Source: Sepioteuthis lessoniana
Lineage: Eukaryota > Mollusca > Cephalopoda > Myopsida > Loliginidae
DNA length: 64,000 nt
Assembly (NCBI GenBank): GCA_963585895.1
Contig: OY757904.1
Span: forward strand, 23,367,896 to 23,431,895
Direction: 5' to 3'
Positions within the stretch are counted from its first letter, which is position 1, and each line of letters opens with the position of its first letter. The notes beneath the pieces were generated by a model. That model saw nothing but the letters and a program-made list of their open reading frames with translations, had not been told where the DNA came from and made no database searches. The position numbers were made by a program, and so were the translations under genes. Below, in pieces: positions 10,091-22,260 of this stretch.

Positions 10091-12035
10091 GGCCATAATA
10101 CTGTTGGTAAAGAAACCCAACCAAAAGAAAATCAATACAATATAACCACGTAAATAACAAAGCAATATAAACTAAAGTGGCTTTTCCAGAATTCCCCATA
10201 AACTAGATTTCTTTTTTCAGAATGCTCTATAGAACACTATTTAATCGGCTATCTATGGTTCCAATGATGACATAGGCAAGGAACCGATAGTTACCAAGCG
10301 TGGATGACTCTGCGTCTACGATATTCCCAATCTGAATATATCAATTCTAAGGTCAACATATTTCCTAAATCGTTTTGTAAGTTTCTTTAATTATTAAAAA
10401 AAATCAATAAAGCACCAAAAATTAATATCAATCGATTCTTGATATCAATTAAGCGTTGTTTATTCTGGGACACAGACCTTATTTGTCTTTAGTTACCTAC
10501 AGTTAAAAAGTAGGCATTCAGTCAATTTTAAATATGCTTATTGACGTTTAACCTAAGTGGATATTTTTCTGACCTCCCACCAGCTCAGTTTGACAGAAGG
10601 TCATTTTTATTGTGGGAACCACGCACGAAACGAGACTCATACGCAACCAACAGAAAAAAAATGTTTAATCTCATCGGCAAACCCCTTTTGTTACGTCTCA
10701 GGTACCAAGAGAAAAACTTGGCCCTTGCAAACAGGGATTGCCTGAGGAGACGACCCCACCGACCTGGATCAGGCGGTTAGCATAATATTCCCTCCAGTTA
10801 ACGGTCGAGAAGCTTAATGATGTCAATCTAGTAGGCAGCTGTGGTTTAAGAGTGATTAAATCCTTATCGTTCCCTTTTTGGTGGCTCGGAGATCTTTTCA
10901 GCACTGCCTCGTATTTTCTAGGAAGCAAATAAAATGCCAAGTTGAGTAACTCTTTTTTAAATCATTCCCCAGAAAGAAAAAAAATCTTCTCTGCGCAACC
11001 GCATCTCAAAAATCATAAACTATTATGAATATTTCATGGTTGTTTTACATCTTATTTACTATATTCAATATATTTTTCCTTATTCAAGTGCCTGTACATT
11101 TGCCGAATTGGAAAAAAAAAATGAATAGCAGAAGGCTATGAACGGATTTATAAAATTCTGTATAGAGGAATATGGAGGTAATCAGTTAATGTTTACAGTT
11201 GAATGACCTGCTTGGATAAATTATTGATGATGTTTTTTAGTGTTTAGATAAATAATAAAAAAAGGCTGTTGGGTATCGAAATCACGTCACTAGTTATTGA
11301 CCAGTTAAAAAGTCAGATAATACGCTAAAGTATGGTCAACCAGTTCGTGAAATGTTTATCATCGTTGGAAATAGAATTGACCATCCGGGTTAAAGTACTG
11401 GATGAGGTTGTTTATATTAAACTTTGCGCCATTCTTTGGGGAAACAGAAATGCACCAATTATCTTCACAGCTATGGGCAAATAATTGGATAAATTAGGAT
11501 CTTTAGCCTTTTTTTAAAAGAATCAGTGTGGGAGAAGGAACAGTCTGAACCAATAAATGACAACCTTTCTTCAAAATAATCTCTTTAGCATTTAATGTAC
11601 TTATTTCGGCACGTTTTGTAATGGTTTAACCAATGCCACTTTTAATACGGAGTGAATCTTTGCCGTCATAATTCTTTTAATATCCATTGAGTTCTCAAAT
11701 ATCATGCTTCAGGTAAATGTTCAGAAAAGAAATATTGCACGAAGTGATTTCTGATGAGTTTGGAGGGGCCTAAACTCATACATCCTGTCGCTTTGTTTAA
11801 GAAATAAGACAAATTCGTACATAACTTATGGTACGGAGGGAGCTGCATAAGCACAAAATAAAAACGTTCCGTATCTATGTAAATGAAGACGAAGTTTTAT
11901 TTTAAAGATGGTTTCACCCAAAATTCGGGAAGCAAAATTTTTTCATGTATTAAGCCTTCTCTCTCTAATTTAATGAATTTTTTAATCCAAGAAAATCTTA
12001 CAACAGTTTTTTACATTTTTTAAATAATACTTCCA
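10091..12035. other. No gene recognised
   Basis: About 1.9 kb of AT-rich sequence. A moderately GC-rich block at 10540-10800 has weak translated similarity to 15757-16005 (see findings). Nothing else supported. Confidence 0.4.
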
Positions 12036-12039
12036 AGGA

Positions 12040-12250
12040 GTTTTGCCTATCTCCTCTTAAACTATCCAAGTTAGCCGGGGCTGTAGAATACCTCGACTGC
12101 ATCTTTGCAGAGGAGTGACACCCCTGCCAACGAGTGTCCTGGATATGGCACTGGATAATCTGACGGTGAGGTTTCAGTGCTGGATCATTGAAAATTGTGG
12201 AGTATCCATTCATTGCCGTTATACCCACATCCACTTTGCTCCAGATTGGT
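12040..12250 (+). repeat. Interspersed repeat R1, 5' block
   Basis: Forward copy: TAGAATACCTCGACTGCATC, GAGTGTCCTGGATATGGCAC, GTGAGGTTTCAGTGCTGG. Lacks the TTGAAATAGAACTG units. Confidence 0.5.
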
Positions 12251-12925
12251 GTAACGTTACATCTTAACTATGAGCCTGACACCCTGGTAACCTCATAGCA
12301 GTAAAAACAAGTCAAACACCAAACGCTTCTGTTGGTTTTGCAGAAACTAAATCGACTTGTGCCGGGCGATTTTATAGCAGTTTGTGAACATGGAAATGAC
12401 GAAAGCGAGACGACGGACGACTTTGTTATTTCTCCGCTCACCGGCCTTTCTGTGCTTGCGTTACTTCTGTCGTCGTCTGTCCCTTTTCCGGGTTTCCCTG
12501 GGGTCTGCTTCAACGAGAACCCTTTTGTATTCTCATCCAGTCGAGTTCTGACGATGTCTCCAAGAATTTGACCTTATATATCTATCCCAAAAATTATTTA
12601 TTGCATATTCCTAAAATGACACATCATTGCTAAATCCCAAATATCAGCTTATTCTACACATCTGTTTATCTTTGAATAGTAAATATCAACTGATTCTTAA
12701 CAACTGTCCATTTTCGAATTTGGAAAAACGCTTCTTATTGCATACTTGACTTTCTTAAGTATTAATTCATCAATTAATGCTTACACCAGCCTTGACCAAG
12801 ATCGCAAATTAAACCCCGTGAATTTGCTTAAAATTCTAAGTTTAACTAAAAAAAAAGTATTAGCTACTGAAATTAGTTATTGAAATCCCAAATTACTTTA
12901 CAGGGGAAGTACCTGTTACGAATCA
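12251..12925. other. No gene recognised
   Basis: 12260-12570 is less AT-rich than its surroundings and open on both strands for ~80 codons (12268-12513 minus, 12332-12571 plus). I see no domain or splice context and leave it unassigned. Confidence 0.35.
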
Positions 12926-12929
12926 AGAA

Positions 12930-13420
12930 GAACTATTATGACATTTGTGTGCAAAGCAATGACCAATGTTATATTGAAGCGTTAGTGTTATATTACAATA
13001 CTTGCAACCATTTAAGTGCGTGCAAACGAATGAGTAATGTTGAATAGAATTATCATGAGGAGACTTCAAGCCATTTAACTGTGAGCAAAAACTGAATTGT
13101 TGGTATTACATAGTAATATTTGGAACTCTTTCACTGCGAGCAAACGAGACTATTAGTTTGGAATACTTGAAACCACTTCATGGGTATGCAAAGATTGAAT
13201 TATTGGTATTATCAAGCAATACTTGAAACCATTTGAACATGTGCAAATGAAATTAGCTCTAAATTCTTTTGATAATAAAATTGTCTACAAACTAAATCAT
13301 ATGTACATCCATTTAATACTGTGCAAACAGATGACTATCCAATTAGATTGTTTGTGTTATTTAGCAGTACTTTAAAACATTTAACTTTGAATAAACAAGT
13401 GCATTCTTGCTCCTTTAAAA
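12930..13420 (+). repeat. Minisatellite, ~62-bp units
   Basis: Seven or so degenerate units, each with AAACCATTTAACTGTG-like and GCAAACGA-like words spaced about 55-70 bp. The same core occurs inverted at 24347-24640 and again at 57430-57600. Confidence 0.6.
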
Positions 13421-13440
13421 AGTTACGTATATATTATTTG

Positions 13441-13645
<205 letters not shown>

Positions 13646-14610
13646 ATTCTCTTAGGTATTCATACAGGAGTCAACCCTTTGAAAGAAAGGGATAGAATAA
13701 AATAAATGTTACTTTTTTTGGGTAAACTCTTAGTTTTATCTTTTTACTTCGATTTTTAAGAAAAACTTGAAAAGGAAAGTACATAAAAAATGCTAAAAAG
13801 AAATAGAAAACAGTTGGTAAACATGCAACTCAAATATAAGAAAAAAAAAAGATCTTATAAAAAAAAGCAACTGTAATAAAATCATTCCAGTCGTTCAATT
13901 CTAAAATGACATTTAAACGCTGTTTAACACCACTAATAACGGAAGCTTAGTTTTAGTTTGTACAGAATTCCCAAAGAAAGCTTTAACCAAACTGTGTTCA
14001 TTTTCTAATTATATCCAAGGCCATTTAATTACAAACGCGTTAACATACTTATAGAGTTTCCCACCGATAAATTTGCATATAAACGAACAACGCATCAGCT
14101 TTGTACTTTTAAATACAGATATTCTATATTATCTTGCTTCCACTAATTGAACTCAAAATGTTTAGTTCAACTAATCAGGAATCAGGGCAAGGTATTCTTC
14201 GTTTGGGAATACGAGCATTTTTTGCTTGATAATTTCCGATTAAAAAAGCTCTATTATTAAATGACTCATGTAATTACATTTTCAGCTACCAGTCTTCACT
14301 CGCAAAGCGGGTGAGATGAGGCGGCTCGATTCAAATAACTTTCAACCATAGAACTGGACACAGACCGTTAATAGAGCCTCTGCTTCTCGACCGACTGATT
14401 TTAAATAGCGGTAACAACGTATTCTTAAACAGATTACTGTTCTTAAATCGATAAAGGTACTGTAACCTTGATGCAATTTTCGGTTTTCAAGGATCGTCAT
14501 AGGAATAATCAGTGGAACAATTCAGTAATTTGGAATGTCAACGAGTTCAGCAATTTCAGCACAATAACGTTAATAAATATAATCAAAGATTTTCTGGTCT
14601 CAGCTTCAGA
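13646..14610. other. AT-rich sequence, nothing recognised
   Basis: No supported feature. Confidence 0.45.
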
Positions 14611-14619
14611 TTGGTGAAG

Positions 14620-15540
14620 TTACATCCTTGTCTCGAAATTGTCATCATTTCATTGTTTTGAAATGTCTTTGTGAATACTTTCAGATTTTACATAAACATA
14701 AATTTAACAATTGCATCGATGAATTTCTAGATTTCTTGATTATTAAAACTTCTTTTACATTGAAATCTAAAATTTACCGATTTAAAAAATTCATGAAATT
14801 AAACAAATTAACGGATTTTAATAATTTTTCTGTAGTACGCGAACGAAGTTGTAGTTCCATTTCGAAAATATTTTCACCGAAAATTTTAGAGGCAACGTTT
14901 TTCTATGCCTTAAGTTCATTCTATAATTAATTAATTAATCACATTTTTTTAATTAAAGAAAATTCAACAGAAATTATTTCATATCAAAAATGATAATTTA
15001 ATGGTGAAATACTTTTTCTCTACCTTCTGTAAAACAAACTATCAGAAGTTTTTAAATGAACCTCTTGTTTTTAAAAGTTTAAAGATGGACAAAATAAATT
15101 AAATATAGATTTTCTAAGTAACTTTATATTTTACATTTATCTACATTTTTCAGTTTCAATTTCAGATCAATAAAGTCAAATTCTTAAGTTGGAATTGTCA
15201 TCGTTTCTTTATTTTGAAATCTTGGCATTTTTCTGGGAAGTTTTCAAATTTATTCCCGCAAAAATTCAACACAAAATCATAAGAATTATTGTGGAAAAAT
15301 TGTATCGATGAATTCTTCTATTTATCGATTATTAAACACAGTTTTTTCTTAATAAAAAATATGCGAACGCACTTTTCTTAAAATTGCATATTTTAAAGAT
15401 TTATAGAAAGTCACCTATTTGTTGGATTTGAATAAATTTTTCTGCACTTATGTAATAGAAGATATACGTTTCTTCCAAAAGTTGTTTCCTTTGAAAAATT
15501 TAGATTCAACATTTTTCAGCTTATGTTCATCTTAAAAGAG
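14620..15540 (+). repeat. Diverged direct duplication, ~555-bp period
   Basis: 14628-14935 and 15184-15535 are direct copies: each has AATTGTCATC near its start, then GCATCGATGAATT or GTATCGATGAATT, ATTATTAAA, AATAATTTTTCTG or AATAAATTTTTCTG, and CAACRTTTTTC near the end. The 100-aa frame at 14628-14930 is not kept open in the second copy, arguing against a gene. Confidence 0.6.
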
Positions 15541-15724
15541 TTTACTTTTTCGAATTGGGTATGTTTCCTTCGGTTTCTCATAGTAGGATTAGCGTTGATT
15601 GTTGATATCGGAAGCTTGAAGCGCCTTGCAAAAATTTATACCAATGTTTACTTTTCGCAGGAGAGTTCCTACGTTAATCTAGATTTCGTAAAACATCTGA
15701 TCATAGCTGTAAGTGGTGAGTAGC

Positions 15725-16030
15725 AATGATATTTATTCAGTACCCACCATGCAGAAATGTTGTGCAAGGGGGTTTTAGTGTGGGAAGCTAAGCACAACCT
15801 GAAGCCTGTGAGCATGGTTCGTGCAAAAATTCTTGGCCTGGTTGGCATTCCCCTGCTAGGGCGCCTTACACACCAAGCAATTAACTTGGCCTTGCTGAAG
15901 CAGGTGAAAACATGGGACGACGGTCTCCTGAAGCCATTTGGTGTCAGTTTCAGCCGCTCGATACGAATGCTAGGCTTCCTCAGCACGCCTATTAGGCGGC
16001 CTTGATCGACGAACCAAAGACACGCGGAGC
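15725..16030 (+). other. Less AT-rich block with 82-aa open frame, unassigned
   Basis: 15757-16005 is open (starts MLCKGVLVWEAKHN; contains GLVGIPLLGRLTHQAINLAL). 10541-10780 carries a similar arrangement (FLLWEPRTKRD, then LIGKPLLLRLRYQEKNLAL). I do not recognise the family, and the minus strand is also open. It may be a non-coding repeat. Confidence 0.25.
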
Positions 16031-16855
16031 GAAGAAAAAAACTTTTGGGCTCAAATCGATTTAACAAATTCATCTAAATTTAAGTTGTCAGAGAGAGCAC
16101 CAATACTGGATGAAAAATTACTCTTACTAAAATGTAAATGTCAGCGGTCACCAATTCCAAGTAAATACAATTCTTTATAGTCAAGTAAATGTTTATTTCT
16201 TAATATTTAATATTTTCTTTTCGCAGACTTCTTTCTCTTATTTTATACAATGTTATTTCAACTTTTTATGGTTGCAAGTTTCAGTGACGTCTCCCAGTAA
16301 TTTATTTGTATTTCGCTTGTTTATTTCATGCTCTCTCTGGATTTTCTTTGATTTTTCATGGAATATTACAAAGTAATTAAAACAATGTTTTTTTTTTTTT
16401 ATTTCAATTTTATTGCTAAGTTGAACTCCTACTAGACCCACAGCCGTAACGATAACAGCTTCTTGTCAATCACTGTTTCACAATAACAGAAATAAATGAG
16501 ATGTTCTCTCACAAAATAAGGGTAGAATGAATAAATCACATCATAAAATAATTTAGCACAATCTCATTAAAATCGGTGACCCGTGTCGATAACAGCGTAA
16601 ATCCTGGACATATTGTAAATACATGATGTTTTAAAACTTCTAACATTTCTATGGGAGTTCCTTTAGGATATTATGATTTTAACGTCTCCACTGATTCATC
16701 ATCTGAGTCGACAAATTATTGCAATCTTCGTTCAGTGATTTACTTAGTATCAGTAATGTTTTTCTAAAAAAATTTTCTACCATGGATATATTAACGTTCT
16801 CTTTAACCAACAGAGAGAGAGATTCCAGATTTATTGACAGGGATAGTGAACATGA
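16031..16855. other. No gene recognised
   Basis: AT-rich. No supported feature. Confidence 0.45.
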
Positions 16856-16857
16856 TA

Positions 16858-17308
16858 ATAATCATCATCATCATGTCGTGCTGGTAGAACGGATATCCCT
16901 GACCCTCTCTCGCCACTTTACCCTATCGTTCATCGCCTCTGGCAGGTCTTCCGGACTACATCCCGTATCCTCACATAGTTGCTGAATGTATGTTCTTGTT
17001 GGTTGTCCTGCTTTTGCTCGGCCATATGTGGGGGTTCATAAGATTACATCACTTATGAGTTCGTCCCTGCTTCTCCAGCAGTGTCCTGCATGTCTGGTTC
17101 GTCTAACTTGAATAGTTTTCGTGATGGGAGGCAGGTAGCCGTACAGTTGGTGTCTTGTGGGGTGTTGCCACCAGGACTTGTTCAAGATTGCTCGCAGCAT
17201 TCTTGTGTAATTGCTGTCTAGCTTCTTCTCCAGCCGTTTTGTTAGAGTCTATGTAGTGCATCCATATAGCAGTATTGATGCGACCGCTGCCTGGAAGAAG
17301 CAAATGAT
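16858..17308 (-). mobile_element. RTE-type LINE, 5'-truncated 3' end
   Basis: Minus-strand copy beginning (plus coordinates) with (ATC)n at 16860-16873 and extending to the FFQAA region near 17305. Frames are broken; one block reads YIDSNKTAGEEARQQLHKNA in a shifted frame. Confidence 0.85.
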
Positions 17309-17794
17309 AGATTTCAACATAGCACAAAAGATTTCTTTTCTTAACGTAATGAATTACGAGTCTAGAAGAATAGAAGTTTGAACGTTGAATTTGGAAAAAT
17401 ATGGTTCAAATTTCAGTTGAAGTTGAGTATTACTTGTAAACTTTTTATTGAATCAACGTTTCATTGTTTATTTTGTACGTGAGTTTCACATCCAGTTTTA
17501 TGTGAATTTCAAGTCCAATTCCACATTCAGTGTTTTGATCTTGTCATCTCCCGAGTTAATTGAAAGCTTTTATCGTTGAAATAATGCCGCTGGGTCTATT
17601 TACATTGAATTCACCAAAGAATTTTATCATTAGATTTTTATTAGTCATTTCCACAATGTGAAGAAAAAACTAAGAAAATCTGGCGGCATCAAAAGATACT
17701 CCTAGGTTAGTTTGTTATCAGGCAGATCTCAAAGTTCTTAATTGATGAAGGCTTAGTTGGTTGAACTGCTGTATATTTCAGTAGATTGTGTATT
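17309..17794. other. No gene recognised
   Basis: AT-rich. No supported feature. Confidence 0.45.
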
Positions 17795-17852
17795 TATATA
17801 TATATATTTATATATATGTGTGTGTGCGTGTGTGCGAGAGAAAGAGATTGAG

Positions 17853-17913
<61 letters not shown>

Positions 17914-17974
17914 GTAGTTGAATCCGACAGAATCTCCTAAGAAAAGGTTTAAATATATGTTTGATGGTTTGTTT

Positions 17975-18100
17975 ATTTTCCGACGTGTTTCGACTTCAAT
18001 CTTCTGTCTGAATACAAAATATTTTATCAAAAATGCTTTTGTGCGAAAAATAATTGTGACAGATAAATGTTTGATTAAATTGGAAGTCTTCATCAGGGCT
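17975..18100 (-). ncRNA. Hammerhead-like core with very long stem II loop
   Basis: Minus strand: CTGATGA (18090-18096), a bulged A, GACTTC pairing exactly with GAAGTC (17992-17997) across an 80+ nt loop, GAAA, C-AC-G stem III, then UC with cleavage predicted between 17982 and 17981. Core bases are complete. The long loop and one-pair stem III leave activity open. Confidence 0.45.
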
Positions 18101-18199
18101 TGTAGATGTTGTTATGTAAAAAAATTCCACAAAACAAACAAAAAAAAACCCCGGATCATCAACCAGTATTATTCCGTTTTTTTTCACATAACATCATCT

Positions 18200-18325
18200 A
18201 TAAGCCCTGATGAAGACTTCCTATTGAATAAGAAATTTATCCATCATAATTCTTTCTTATACAAAAATAATTTTGGCAAATAATTTTTGTATTTAGACAA
18301 AAGATTGTTGTCGAAACGAGTTGGA
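18200..18325 (+). ncRNA. Hammerhead-like core, opposing arm
   Basis: Plus strand: CTGATGA at 18207-18213, GACTTC against GTTGTC (outer GAC/GTC kept), GAAAC at 18313-18317, GAGU, then UGG. More decayed than the other arm. Confidence 0.35.
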
Positions 18326-18403
18326 AAATAAACAAACTATCAAATATATATATTTCTTCTGTTTTACCATTTTTAGGTACATTCTGTTGGATTCAACTCA
18401 ATT

Positions 18404-18473
18404 CTTCTTCTTCTTCTTCTTCTTCTTCTTCTTCTTCTTCTTCTTCTTCTTCTTCTTCTTCTTCTTCCCTCAC

Positions 18474-18517
<44 letters not shown>

Positions 18518-18535
18518 TGTCTCTCTCTCTCGCAC
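18404..18535. repeat. (TTC)n and (TC)n microsatellites
   Basis: About 21 TTC units, then CT repeats with a short TATC run. Mirrors the (GA)n at 17849-17911. Confidence 0.95.
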
Positions 18536-18594
18536 ATACACACACACGCACACATTTATAAATATATATATATATAGAGAGAGAGAGATAGAGG

Positions 18595-18644
18595 CGAAAC
18601 TTCCTGATGATCCGTTAAGGTGAAACTTTAGTAGAAGATTTTCG
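18595..18644 (+). ncRNA. Hammerhead ribozyme motif
   Basis: CTGATGA at 18604-18610, GAAA at 18622-18625, CTTTAG, UA with cleavage predicted after 18633. Stem I is better than in the 1.6-kb copy: CTTC (18600-18603) pairs with GAAG (18634-18637), extended by CGAAA with TTTCG. Confidence 0.58.
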
Positions 18645-18934
18645 ACTAGCGATTTAAGTTAATTCTATAATTGGCTCCATTGGTTAATGTTGAGCACTTT
18701 AGTAATTATAGCATTGCAGTATTCGCGGAGGGTTTTTTGGTTTTCTTTTGGCCACTGACTTAGTACCCCTTGATTTCAAGGAGTAGGACGAGGTTGGTCT
18801 TTTCTTTCTTTTTTACCCAAAAAACTTTTTCTTTTTCCTCTGGACCGTGATTCGAGATATTTTTTTCTCTTGTTCCTGGCCAGGGGTTTTTTGTTTTTTT
18901 CTGGTACCGTGAATACTGGTAGATAATTGATTAG

Positions 18935-18935
<1 letters not shown>
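18595..18935 (+). mobile_element. Hammerhead-bearing element, family 1
   Basis: About 340 bp collinear with 1647-1975: hammerhead core, GCGATTTAAGTTAATT, GTTGAGCACTTTAGTAATT, the T-rich stretch, GAATACTGGTAGATAATTG, then (TA)n at 18938-19000. Non-coding. It starts immediately after the family 3 palindrome. Confidence 0.6.
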
Positions 18936-18937
<2 letters not shown>

Positions 18938-19001
<64 letters not shown>

Positions 19002-19187
19002 CAAAAACTAACATCTGATAGCAACGTGAAACTTTGAGATTAATGATTATCATCTTATAGTAGGAATATATAGTAATACTGCTCAGCATTTCTGTTCATT
19101 GAACACCGAAGACTTATCGAATTGAAAATGCTTCTAGTGTTATATTTTAATCATTATTGTATATATGTATGCATTTGAATTTCACCC

Positions 19188-19253
<66 letters not shown>

Positions 19254-19260
19254 TCTGTGT
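18938..19260. repeat. (TA)n tracts and (TA)n(TG)n
   Basis: TA units at 18938-19000 and TA then TG units at 19195-19260. The 82-aa minus frame at 18776-19024 is a repeat artefact. Confidence 0.9.
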
Positions 19261-20224
19261 ATTTTAAATGCAATTTTCTTTCGGTCCCTTTGACATTCAG
19301 TTTAATTTTAAGATTGTTTAAAGTTGAATCACTTTTTCTAAAAGATTTTTTATGAGGTCAAATATGTCTTTTTCTTCATTTTTCCTGTTAAACCAACTCG
19401 TAATATGCGTAAGAAACTAGCATTTCCAACATCTTTTTAGCTTCAAAATGCATAATAATATACTTTTTGAGTTATTGCGTCTACTCCCGGCGCTAAAATA
19501 GAATATAAGTTTGTAAATAGTTTTTTTTTTACTAAGACATTTGATCAGAAGAATATTTCGTTCGCAAACTTATAATCACCACAATGTCCAAATATACAAA
19601 AGAGAGCTAAGATGAAAACAGACGCTGAAGCAGATTGTAGAATATTTAGTTATTGTCAATGAATTCTTCACATGTTTGTTTACTTGAACTGCAAATATAT
19701 GTAAATATTTTCAAAGATGAGCCTCATCTGAGTAAAGGTTAAAATGGGGAAATCCACAGATTATACCAAAAGTCTAGAAGGTAAGAACATTTTCGCTATT
19801 TCCTGGGTGCGACATCGAGCACTGGCTTAACTATGAAATATGCAACTACCTCAGATGAAAATAAAGGCTATATTGCAAGCAAGTATAAAAATACTTACCA
19901 AGCTAATCCTATTGCTCGATTAAGCAGTTGAATTTTGATAGAAACGTTGCATCAAACGAAGAGTAGCGAATCTTCATGCCCTTGAAAAAAGGCTTTTAAA
20001 ATCTAAGCTGGCCACGAATAATAGTTCTACATCATTCTCAGACACAAATCAATGGGATGGTGTTCCAAGAATTTCTCAAGTTGAGTGGGCTTGTCTGCTT
20101 GAAGAATAGACGTTTAAAATCATAGCATTTCCTGATTTTAAAAGGATATTCCTATCCATGATGCTGACTGCAATTGTATAGATATGTAAATAAGTGGATA
20201 ATTTTGTAAAAGTCCACTTTAAAA
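19261..20224. other. No gene recognised
   Basis: AT-rich. No supported feature. Confidence 0.45.
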
Positions 20225-20668
20225 GACTTTTAAAATGGTACATGATACCTACTTGCTTAACACTCAGCAATATAAGGTACGTGTCAAGGGTAAAGTGGAT
20301 CAATTTAGGAAAAGGAGTAGAGTCCTTCCCTACATCTCGGTGTGGTAGCTATTGGAAAGGGAGTCTTCTTCTCGCCCTCGACTACTTTCGCAAACTTTAC
20401 TTGATCAGTTCATTGGCCTTGTGAATAGAGTCTTCCACAATGTTCAGGGAGACCGGGATTTGATCTCAGATCGCGTCATATCAAAGACTTTAAAAATGGT
20501 TCTTGATACCCCCTTACTTAACACTCTGCACAATATAAGGTACGTATCAAAGGTAAAGTGGAGCAATAGAGGGAAAGGAGTAGCACCCTACCGTACATCT
20601 CGGTGTAGAAGCTATTGAAAAGGGAGCCTTCTGGTCACCCTCGACAACGGTCGCCAACTTTACATACT
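20225..20668 (+). mobile_element. tRNA-derived SINE family B, two copies in tandem
   Basis: First copy 20225-20403 lacks the tRNA head. The second, 20404-20668, keeps a decayed head (GGGATTTGATCTCAGATCGC is the box B region). Both share TGCTTAACACTC, ATAAGGTACGT, TAAAGTGGA, ACATCTCGGTGT and CTTTAC with the better copy at 36458-36704. Non-coding. The direct tandem arrangement may reflect insertion into the earlier copy's tail. Confidence 0.7.
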
Positions 20669-20884
20669 TTTTCCTTTATTTACCTAAGATATTACTATTA
20701 TAGAAAATCTTTCTGTGCTTTGAGCACGTTGCCAGCTAAAGAGAGTCGATGTGATCAATAAGAAACACTCTATATTTGTTTTTACCGAACCCATTCAAGG
20801 TAATTTTAGAAGCAAAATAATGCTAGTTTGAAGTAAGAATTTTCCTTCTTCTTTACTATTTCCCATACGAAGTTTAACATTGTT

Positions 20885-20940
20885 GGAGGTGGCTGTGGTG
20901 TAATGGTTATTGTCACGTAATGTTCCCCTGAGTGAGAAGA
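20885..20940 (+). mobile_element. SINE A head fragment
   Basis: GTGGCTGTGGTGTAATGGTTA carries the box A region as in the SINE at 29219. The rest is absent. Confidence 0.35.
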
Positions 20941-22050
20941 AATAAGATTACTACTAATTCCTCCGTATTCGAATTAACTGTAGCAAGCCGTCAAAGAATG
21001 ACCGTTAAGAGAGATGATGCAGGTCAAAGTAAAGAATGTGGGTCAAGCTAACAGATGTTTGTACTTGGTGACCTGATGGGTAAAGAATGAGATACGGGGT
21101 GACATATAGTAGCCCTAACGAATCGCCTGACCATGGAGAAGAAGAGAGAAGCCAAATGATTGGCTGGAGCCCTAAGGCGGAAGTGGGAGCTCCTTTCGGT
21201 CAGCAGAAGTAGGGAGGAAGAAAGTTAGTCTTTGGACAGAGATGGTCGTGAACAGATGGGGTGCAGCTAAATCCAAAGGCTCCGGGTAAAGGAAGACGAA
21301 AAGTAGCTCGGACAAGAAGAAGCCATATCTTCAATCCGGTACTAAAAATAACAAAGTCTGTTGGCCTGTAAAAGAGGAAATATTCTCCACAGGAATCCAT
21401 CGAAATAAGATAAGTAAACTTTGAGACTGTTTCTCCCTATACCAGTTATATACCCTTCTCTCAAGTTGAAGAAAGACTTAAAACGAAAGAAAAGAGAAGA
21501 AGAAAGACATTTGTGCTCATGTACTATTCATTTATAATATAGCCGACACGTTAAAGATGTGTATCTATGTGTAGTAAAAGATTGATGTATTTTAATGTTC
21601 CCACGTGCTCGAGTCGTTCTTTGTATCGTCTGTTACCAATTTGTTATTTCATGTTTCTGTTTCAGCTTCTATTCGCCTTAAGTTATGCTCGCTTAAAATT
21701 GTCCTATAAATTCCTTTAAAATTCTTATACGGGAAACCGGAGTTGTCGACTACTATAGTTAATATTATTACTTCTAAACCTAGTAGTCCATATCTTCCAT
21801 TGTTCTAGGGGAGGAAGAACTAGTGGCCTTTATGGGTGTGTGTATAGTGTGAAATTTGGAAACCCCTTGCCGACGGTGGTCAGTCTAGCCATAAATTAAT
21901 CCCCCACATAATATGCCAGTTCCAATATGCCCGAGGAAAAACTCTGAACGAGGACTTATTCTACAAGGGATCAAGTGCCAGTCTGCCCCGTCTTCACACG
22001 TGCGAAAAGTAGAGTCCGGTTTTGGGATTCTAGTAAATTTGCCGTCACAG
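20941..22050. other. Unassigned, partly GC-richer block
   Basis: 21000-21420 is less AT-rich and may be an LTR remnant, but I cannot find paired ends or internal genes. Frames such as 21200-21400 have no recognisable domain. Confidence 0.3.
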
Positions 22051-22054
22051 TTAT

Positions 22055-22260
22055 CGTCGCAGGATATGGACACTGCGACACGAGTTCAAATCCTGGACCT
22101 GACTGATTGCATTTCACATAGCACTAATACCCTTGGGGAAGGTATGAATCCAAATATTCTCCCTTCAGCTATGGGTAAATAGTAGGACAGACTAGGTTCT
22201 TCAGCCTTGGTGAGGCAACATTGTGTTGCCTTGAAGAAAAATTGACGGAACAAAGGCGAG
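22055..22260 (+). mobile_element. SINE A-like fragment
   Basis: Contains GAGTTCAAATCCTGGACC (box B-like), CCCTTGGGGAAGGTATGAA, TCAGCTATGGGTAAATAG, matching the order in the SINE at 29219-29461, then diverges at the tail. A similar tail piece occurs near 41585-41640. Confidence 0.5.

Larger units (their letters stand above)
17795..18580. mobile_element. Large palindromic fold-back element, family 3
   Basis: Two arms mirror each other from the outside in: (TA)/(GT)/GCGTGTGTGCGAGAGA at 17795-17850 against CTCTCGCACATACACACACA at 18525-18550; (GA)n at 17849-17911 against (TTC)n/(TC)n at 18404-18535; GTTGAATCCGACAGAAT at 17918 against ATTCTGTTGGATTCAAC near 18380; and AAGTCTTCATCAGGGCTT at 18085 against AAGCCCTGATGAAGACTT at 18202. 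The spacer is about 75 bp. Each arm holds a CTGATGA..GAAAC pair. It resembles head-to-head Penelope-type pseudo-LTRs. Confidence 0.65.
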
